Below are positions 57,290-64,000 of a DNA stretch of 64,000 nt, in pieces. The notes under the pieces were generated by a model, which saw nothing but the letters and a program-made list of their open reading frames with translations, did not search any database and had not been told where the DNA came from. The DNA lies in contig NC_133538.1 of the NCBI RefSeq assembly GCF_048544455.1, positions 148,230,422 to 148,294,421 on the forward strand. Reading direction: 5' to 3'. How positions within the stretch are numbered: position 1 is the stretch's first letter; every line of letters starts with the position of its first letter. Made by a program: the position numbers and the translations under genes. This DNA is from Silene latifolia. Taxonomy: Eukaryota; Streptophyta; Magnoliopsida; Caryophyllales; Caryophyllaceae.

Positions 57290-58632
57290 GGGAAGCTAGA
57301 TGTAGCCGCCCATGATGCTAGATCGATGGAAACTTGGCTTTATTTTGTTTTGTCTTTATTTCATATTATATTTTGAAACTTTAAAACTATTTTAATTTCC
57401 TCGTTCGACTTGGAAATTTGTTTGTTTCCTTAAACAATGGTTGTATTTTGGATATTGGTGACTTGGTTTGCAACCCAAGTCACTTATTTTATCATATCGT
57501 TTGTTCTAAAATTTGTCATCATACACTACTTGCTTCGAGAAACAGTAACATTTTATCAACTTAAATTGATCAAATAGACAATTATAATGATTGAGTCATT
57601 ATATGTCCATGAGCTATGAATTCGATTCTCCTCATGCCTTTGTGACTAAAGTCACAACTTACTAATGAAAGATCAATTATGAAGTTATAATTGAGTTGTT
57701 GAACTCACACAAGGGAATGTTGCCAACCTTATTTGATACACCTATCAAAATTTAAATCGTCTAGTCTATGATATGCTTTCAATATGTCTCGATTAAACTA
57801 TCATTATGTTGATATGTGCTACGTTTTTCCTCCTTCTCCATCACTATTAAATTGTTTTGTGGCTCAAAAACTATCTTTGAAGAAAAAGGGCATTTTTCCT
57901 AAAGATAGAGTGGGAGTGAATTTAGCCACAAACTCTTCTTGTACAGGAGACCAAAAGAAGATGTTCTTTTGAGGAGTGAATTTAGCCACAAACTCTTCGC
58001 ATAGAGGAGACCAAAAGAAGATGTTCTTGAGGAAACTACGTGAGAAGACCAAAAAAAGATGTTCTTGAGGGAACTACGTGAGGAGACCAAAAGAAGATGT
58101 TCTTGAGGGAACTACGTAAGGAGACCAAAATAACATGTTCTTAGATTGTAAGATTTTGATCGATGGAGGGATATAACTAGAGATTTTAATATTCGACATT
58201 TTACTTAAGAGCCTTATGAAACTAAAATAATATCAATGCAAGTAAATGGATTTATTTGGGATTGTTGAGGCCAATCCAGGGTAAATAGATATTTATAATT
58301 AAAGGTTGCATAGAGTGGTATGTAAATGTCTACAAAAGCTAAGTTAAGTGTTAACTAAGCTAAAGACTCAAAATCATTGCTATACTTCATTAAGAAATAA
58401 GTAAGTTATTAAGACCACTTTCCAAAATGGGTATTTTGAAAGGGATATGTGAATGATATATATGGTTTTAACTAACACTTTGAATAGCAATGACTATTTC
58501 AATTCATAAAATGTTTCGAATGAGTTGTCAAAAACGAAACATGTGAGAGTCAGTGACAGTCATGTTTAGACATGAAGTTTAGTGGGAGCAATCATCCTTC
58601 ATGAATTGCATAACATATAACTCATTGGGAAG
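57290..58632. other. Uncharacterised 1.3 kb after copia gag
   Basis: A/T-rich, no copia pol motif found in any frame. It contains the minisatellite at 57914-58143 and a purine-rich AAGTTTAGTGGGAGCAATC at about 58576-58594 that resembles a polypurine tract, but no LTR start follows it. Confidence 0.5.
57914..58143. repeat. Minisatellite of five units
   Basis: Two units of about 59 bp (GAGTGAATTTAGCCACAAAC with GGAGACCAAAAGAAGATGTT) are followed by three of about 38 bp (GAACTACGTGAGGAGACCAA with GATGTTCTTGAG). The shorter unit is a deletion form of the longer. Confidence 0.85.
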
Positions 58633-59121
58633 TGTTAGGCCCAAAATCTAGATATGGGCTGACTTGGGACGGTAAGCTACGCAGGACGTGGGCTTTGATC
58701 CGCATGGAAGAAGCATATGAGAGTCCTACCACTTACCATATCCAGGGAAGGAAAGTCCTATTCGGCATCAAATTAGGAATAACTTGGAAAGAAAGCAAGA
58801 AACCCTAGCTAGCCGAGCTCTCTCTATATAAAGAGCCTCAATGCAAAGAAGAAAGTTCATCAGAAAATACGAGAATTACACCCTAGCATTCATAGCGAAC
58901 GCACGAACTGTATTTCCTCCCGAATTATAGTGAAAATATTGGTGGGATTCCGTCTCCCCCCGCGGTTGTTTCCCACATCGGGTTTTCCGCGTCACCAAAA
59001 TCGTTTGTGTTCTTTATTTACGTCGCACATTCAAATTAACATACAACAAACAATCAAATCGTAATACGGACCTAACGCTAAGACCGCTTTAACCCTAAAT
59101 TGGTAGAAATTTACCAAAACA
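58633..59121 (+). repeat. Element C 5' LTR
   Basis: It starts TGTTAGGCCCAAAATC. The end is set at 59121 (ACCAAAACA) because the PBS-like TTTGGCGCCC begins right after; an earlier end near 59077 cannot be excluded. A TATA box TATATAAAG lies at 58825-58833. Confidence 0.8.
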
Positions 59122-59122
59122 G

Positions 59123-59142
59123 TTTGGCGCCCACCGTGGGCC
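59123..59142 (+). promoter_or_regulatory. Element C primer binding site
   Basis: TTTGGCGCCCACCGTGGGCC lies two bases after the proposed LTR end. The same start is common in Tat-lineage elements. The priming tRNA is not assigned here. Confidence 0.7.
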
Positions 59143-59185
59143 ATAGTGGTCGTCTTCGTTAGTCAGTCTACACAGCAAGCAAAAC

Positions 59186-61282
59186 ATGTCCGGACACCAA
59201 GAAACCAACCCAGGTAGCACCAGTGGTGCCTCGGCAACGTGGGTACCGCCCCCCTCGGCAGCAACACGGGTACCATCTCCTCGGCAGAACAAAGAAGACG
59301 CACAACCCGGTTCAAACCACAAGCACGCCCGATTCCAACAAATCAAGCAAAGTCAAAGTTCCTGTGTAGCAAAGAAGCCCATCTTCGGAGAGAGTCCAGA
59401 CCAGAGATCCAGGAGTCGTCCAGGGACGGCAGGGAGTCACACAGTCTGAAAGAGGAACACAATCTAGGCAACAGGTTCAGGCTCCTCCAAGTCCCACCAG
59501 CATCATGATAAGCGGGTTGGACACATTAGCAAGGACAATCCGGACTATGCAGAACGAAAATAGAAGTATGAGATCCCATATGGAAGAGGATAACAATCTC
59601 CTCCGAGCACAGATCAACGAGTTGAGGAGCCATGCCGCTAGTTCGGCCCCTTGGATGCAAGAAGACAGATCCGGGAGGCCACCAGGAGAAAGTGGAGACC
59701 GAAGGCAGACACGGGTATTACCACGCGAAGTAGCACTCAGGTTGGACATGGACGCAACACCACAGCCAAGAGGAGGCCTGGTCCCAACAGGACTGGGGGC
59801 ATTGACGCCAGATGAGGAGCAGCTCGCCAAGAGCCTACACCCACATCAGATGCAGAGGGACACCAGAGGAGCAGGGCTACAGCTGCGGTCCCAATGATCA
59901 GGATGCTAGTTACAAATCAAGTTGTGTATACCTGGGGAAGCGCCCCGGCGGCAGCAGTGTCGCAGATGCGCCAAACAGCAGTCTTAGAACAGCAAAACTT
60001 CGTACGAGGAGCAGAACGTCAGTCACAGGAGCATCTGCGACTCACCAGTAGAGAGACATACATAGAACAGCAGTAGCAGGAACTACGAAGCCTCCTCCGG
60101 AGGGTCCCAGGAATGCCTCTGCCTATGGAGATGGCTGCACCAGAAAGCTACGCTGACTCACCGTTTACTGATGATATAGCTAAAGTGGCCTTACCAAAAG
60201 GATTTAGCGTCCCAACGATGACCCTCTTCGATGGAACCACAAACCCCTGCAATCACATTAGTCAATTCAAGCAGAAAATGATGGTTACCACTGCCACGGG
60301 AGCCTCAAAGGAGGCATGTATGTGTAAAGGATTTGGTTCGACCCTAACCGGAGCAGCATTACAGTGGTTCGTCAGCTTGCCTAATGGGACCATATCTTCA
60401 TTCGCCGATTTGGTCAACGCGTTCAATCGTTGATTCTCGGCAAAGAGCCGCGAGAGAACACCCAAGCAGCCAAGTGATCTATACAGGATCGTTCAGGAAA
60501 TAGGTGAATCAATCAAAGATTACGTCACCACGTTCAATGCAGAAAAAGTCTCCATACGAGGCTGCGATATGTCCACTGCCATCAGCGCTTTTAGGCAGGG
60601 CTTGGATAAGGAATCAAACCTCTACAAAGAATTAATAATGTATCCTTGTGAGAGATTCGAAGAAGTCCAGCAGAGAGCTACAGCGGCATTAAGGTTGGAG
60701 GAAGACATATAGGCTCGAAAGGGAATGGCAAACTTGGACAAACCAAGCAGGAAATTCACAACAGAAAAGAAAGACGAACGAGCTAAGGCATACAGCAGAC
60801 CCAATATCAGCAGAATAGCAGAAAAAACTCAGCAAATTGACGACTCTCCACATCCTCCTAAGCTATCTGACTACGGATTCAACACGGGAATGGAGGGATT
60901 GCTGAAAGCACCCAGAAGCCTGGGTGATCAGGTGAGGTGGCCAAAGCCTCCCACTCAGGATCGACCCAACGACGATAGAGACAACGGCAAGAGATGCGAA
61001 TGGCATCAGGACATAGGTCACAGGACAGAAGACTGCTACAGGTTGCGAAAGGAAGTAAAGTTCCAGGTACGCAAGGGAAACTTGGACCACCTATTATCAC
61101 GTGGGGGCAAGCAGGACAGAAGAAAGGCAGCAAATCAGGTGCTTCCTTCTGCTCCACCCATATGCACGAAAATTATTAACGTGATAACAGGCAGATCCGA
61201 GCTATCAGGTTTGACATATTCCGCCGCTAAGAGGAAAGCCACCGGAAGTAAAGGGGATCATCCAGAAACTTCATACGAGTAA
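59186..61282 (+). pseudogene. Element C gag
   Basis: It starts MSGHQETNPGSTSGASATWV. The N-terminal part is coiled-coil-like (ARTIRTMQNENRSMRSHMEE) over frames 59186 and 59505. The capsid core is LPKGFSVPTMTLFDGTTNPC, ISQFKQKMMVTTATGASKEA and GAALQWFVSLPNGTISSFAD. It continues after a stop at 60431 with a frame change into RIVQEIGESIKDYVTTFNAE and SAFRQGLDKESNLYKELIMY, with one TAG near 60712. The knuckle is a CEWHQDIGHRTEDCYRL variant. At least three breaks. Confidence 0.88.
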
Positions 61283-61737
61283 GCGAGCAATTTACCCCGG
61301 TAACTTTCGACGAGACTGACATAGAAAGCGGTGCAGAGCAACACGACGATGCCCTAACTATAACGTTATCCATTGGCAATTACACCGTACGAAAAGCATT
61401 AGTGGATACAGGGAGTTCTGTGAATCTCATTATGCTCGAAACCCTCAAAACCATGGGTTTTGATAAAGAGAACCTGATAAAGAAATCTGTGCCCCTAGTG
61501 GGATTCAGTGGTGAGATTGCGCATTCAGTAGGTGAGATAACCATCCCAACATATATCGAAGGAGTTAATAAGCTAGTGAGATACCTAGTAATTGAGGGTC
61601 CAACCACCTACAACGTGATACTAGGAAGACCATGGCTGCATCAGATGACGGCGGTGCCCTCAACGTATCATCAGTGTCTCAAGTTCCCAACACCATGGGG
61701 TACGGTCACAGTAAAAGGAGATCAAGAGGATACCTAG
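61283..61737 (+). pseudogene. Element C aspartic protease
   Basis: Reads FTPVTFDETDIESG and TLSIGNYTVRKALVDTGSSV with the DTGSS active site. VGEITIPTYIEGV and TYNVILGRPWLHQMTAVPST (the LGRPW block) follow. It ends at 61735-61737 with TAG, and a frame change leads to RT. Confidence 0.92.
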
Positions 61738-61739
61738 AA

Positions 61740-62587
61740 ACTGCTACGCTCAAGCCCTCAAGGCTACAACCAAGCTCCCCTCATAGCAATTACAGGACCG
61801 GGGCACCTCGACAGAATACAAGGAGCCTCCCTCAGAGGAACTGGACCAGATACACCTGGACGAGGAACACCCGGATAGGACAGTATTGATTGGGGCAACC
61901 TACAGTGAAGAACTGCGCAGCCAGCTGACTCAATTTCTGAAAACCAACATGGACTGGTTCGCTTGGTTCCACAATGATATGATAGGTATAGACCCATCCG
62001 TTATTTCACATAAACTAAGCGTGAACCCAAGTTGCACCCCAGTACAGCAGAAGAGAAGAAAATTTGCGGCAGAACGAAATGAGGTCATTAACAAAGAAGT
62101 AGACAGTCTCTTGGCAGCAGATAAAATTAGGGACGTTAGCTACCCAGAATGGCTTTCTAATGTGGTAGTTGTGCCCAAGAAGAACGGCAAATGGAGGGTG
62201 TGTGTAGACTTCACAGATTTAAACAAAGCTTATCCCAAGGACCCCTTTCCACTGCCACATATCGATGCAATGGTGGACGCTACTGCGGGACACGAGGTAC
62301 TCACCTTCCTCGATGCCTGGAGCGGTTATAATCAGATCAAGATGCATCCACAAGATCAAGAGAAAATAGCATTCATGTCGGAAAGAGGCATATATTGTTA
62401 CAAGGTCATGCCCTTTGGCCTAAAGAACGTCGGGTCCACTTATCAACGGTTGGTAAATAAAATGTTCAAGCAGCAAATAGGAAAGACCATGGAAGTATAC
62501 ATAGACGACATGGTGGTGAAGTCCAAAAAAAGCAGAAATGCACATGGAGCACTTGGCAGACACCTTCCAGACGTTAAGGGAGTTTAA
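61740..62587 (+). pseudogene. Element C reverse transcriptase, N-terminal part with active site
   Basis: The connection from about 61740 shows LDQIHLDEEHPDRTVLIGAT in frame with the 61886 reading. Then come FLKTNMDWFAWFHNDMIGID, WLSNVVVVPKKNGKWRVCVD and FTDLNKAYPKDPFPLPHIDA. The palm has VMPFGLKNVGSTYQRLVNKM and the active site VYIDDMVVKSKK. A frameshift at about 62530-62560 moves the protein to the next frame. Confidence 0.93.
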
Positions 62588-64000
62588 AATGAAACTTAAT
62601 CCGTCCAAGTGCTCGTTTGGGGTATCTTCAGGAAAATTCTTAGGGTATATGGTGACCCAGAGGGGAGTTGAAGCAACCAAGGAACAGATAAAAGCAATAC
62701 TCCAGCTGGAATCACCCCAGAAGCCAAAGGATGTGCAATGGCTGGCAGGGAAGGTAGCGGCCCTAAACAGGTTCATATCAAGGGCCTCGGATAGGTGCAA
62801 GCTGTTCTATGATATATTGAGGAAGATTCAGAAATTCGAATGGACTAGAGAACATGAAAAATCATTCGCAGAACTCAAAAGCTACCTAAGCACACCACCG
62901 TTACTCGCAAAACCGGAGCAAGGGGAGTCACTATTCTTGTACATGTCAGTCACGGAAGCAGCTGTAAGCGCGGTCTTCGTCAAAGAGCAGGAAAGAGTGC
63001 AGCATCCTGTATATTACATTAGCAAGTCTCTGCTTCCTGCAGAGACCAGGTACAATTCCTTTGAAAAACTAGCATTGGCTTTGGTTATTGCTTCCTATCA
63101 ACTGCGGCCGTACTTTGAATCTCACACCATCCATGTAATAACCAATTACCCGCTAAAGACTATTATGAGGAAGCCTGAACTTTCGGGCAGAATGACTAAA
63201 TGGTCAGTACATCTTAGTGGGTATGACTTGCAATTCGAACCCAGAACGGCGATAAAATCCCAAGCCCTAGCATATTTCGTCTCTGACTTTTGCCCTGCTA
63301 CCCAAGGGGAGGCAGAAGACGGAATGCTGCCAATAATGGGGAGTCAGGATAGCAAGATATGGTCCCTATACATTGACGGAGCCTCAAATGTAAGGGGAGC
63401 CGGTGTGGGTTTGGTCCTTCGATCACCTAAAGGTGATCTGATAGTACAAGCTATTAGGTGTGAGTTGAAGGCAACCAACAACGAAGCCGAGTATGAAGCC
63501 CTTATACTTGGGATGCATATGGCATCGGGGCTTAAGGTAAGGAACCTAAGGGTGTATAGTGACTCCTTACTTGTGGTAAATCATGTAAACAACGAATATG
63601 CGGCGCGTGATTAAAAAATGATAGCCTACTTGAAGATAGCCACAGAGCAAAAGTCAAAGTTTAGAACATTCAAGATAACTCAGGTGCCACGAGATCAGAA
63701 CGTGGAAGCAGGTGCCCTAGCAACATTAGGAGCCACCTTCCAGCCGACAGAACTATCAAACATACCGATTACCCATGTGTTGACCCCAGCCATCCATAAG
63801 GAGCCAGATCAGAATCCGGTGAAAGTAGATGTACACATGCAGTGTGCACAGGGAGCCAGGACGCTGGTTTCAACAGTAGGACAGCAGGATGCAAATTGGA
63901 GGGTTCCATACCTAAATTGGCTAAGGGATGGGACACTCCCTGAAGACAGAAAGGAAGCACAGAGTTTTAGGATAAAAGCTTCCAGGTATATCATGATTGA
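62538..64000 (+). pseudogene. Element C RT thumb, RNase H, second RNase H and start of integrase region
   Basis: The thumb and connection contain KLNPSKCSFGVSSGKFLGYM. RNase H reads LFLYMSVTEAAVSAVFVKEQ. The second RNase H reads WSLYIDGASNVRGAGVGLVL, NNEAEYEALILGMHMASGLK and LRVYSDSLLVVNHVN, with all three acidic positions present. One TAA at 63612-63614 follows YAARD. The same frame then continues to the window end (MIAYLKIATEQKSKFRTFKI, QVPRDQNVEAGALATLGATF). The integrase core lies outside. Confidence 0.92.

Larger units (their letters stand above)
52905..58632 (+). mobile_element. Ty1/copia retrotransposon, 5' part (LTR, leader, gag); pol and 3' LTR not seen
   Basis: 5' LTR, initiator-tRNA-Met PBS, a 2-kb leader and a gag of copia type are present. 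No protease, integrase or RT is recognisable in the 1.3 kb after gag, and no second LTR appears before element C begins. The element may be a gag-only derivative, or its remainder may lie beyond the window with element C inserted in it. The 5 bp before it are TACTA. Confidence 0.8.
58633..64000 (+). mobile_element. Element C: Tat-lineage Ty3/gypsy retrotransposon, 5' part, runs off the right edge
   Basis: LTR, PBS, gag, protease, RT, RNase H, second RNase H and the start of the integrase region are in order on the plus strand. The second RNase H and the gag type place it in the Tat lineage, but its RT and LTR are unlike elements A and B. The protease is present. Few stops make it the best preserved element here. 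Confidence 0.93.

Noticed and set aside
57864..58090. Minus-strand ORFs with repeated NIFFWS segments
   Set aside because: Product of the minisatellite at 57914-58143.

Overview
The window is repeat-dense plant nuclear DNA. No intact host gene is recognisable in 64 kb. The evidence is plant-type transposable elements on both strands: Tat/Ogre-type and Tekay-type Ty3/gypsy, Ty1/copia, an L1-like LINE, a CACTA remnant, Tourist- and hAT-like MITEs and a Cassandra 5S-carrying LTR. A eudicot with a large genome fits. Placement in Caryophyllales (for example a Silene relative) is only an impression and cannot be proven from the window.

Layout. 1-2.9 kb is a 5'-truncated LINE on the minus strand, with RT, endonuclease and the end of ORF1. 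2.9-4.2 kb holds two copies of a roughly 380-bp non-coding block. 4272-5734 is a gypsy solo LTR with an AATAT target-site duplication (TSD). From about 6.4 to 34.65 kb is a nest. The base is an old gypsy solo LTR of the same family. It was split by a complete 26.6-kb Ogre/Tat-type element on the minus strand ('element A', TSD GTAGT), and later split again by a 308-bp Cassandra solo LTR (TSD ATCCA). Element A was itself invaded, inside a 45-bp minisatellite, by a complete 8.36-kb Tekay-type chromovirus (TSD AGAAA).

Element A carries, antisense to its own gag-pol, two gene-like units on the plus strand. One is a degenerate eight-exon gene resembling plant mobile domain (PMD) genes (18.9-22.1 kb). 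The other is a two-exon antisense ORF with its own TATA box (22.9-24.5 kb). A second Ogre/Tat-type element ('element B', 35.2-52.0 kb, minus) carries a homologous antisense ORF at the same place. In its gag position it has a long unidentified ORF, and neither A nor B shows a recognisable protease. B is interrupted by a Tourist-like MITE that contains a GACCCG-rich hAT-like MITE; the same hAT-like family sits in the PMD gene of A.

At the right, B's truncated 5' LTR abuts the C-terminal part of a CACTA (TNP2-type) transposase. Next come the 5' LTR and gag of a Ty1/copia element (52.9-58.6 kb). Last is the 5' part of a Tat-lineage gypsy element ('element C', from 58.6 kb past the window end) with gag, protease, RT, two RNase H domains and the start of integrase. 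Almost every coding unit has stops or frameshifts; element C and the LINE RT are the least damaged.

Two palindromic motifs stand out. ACTCGRYCGAGT recurs in about 35 copies in the LTRs and 5' leader of the Tekay family. A GAGGCGCAGCA/TGCTGCG palindrome lies just upstream of the LTR promoter of element A and also upstream of both antisense genes it carries.
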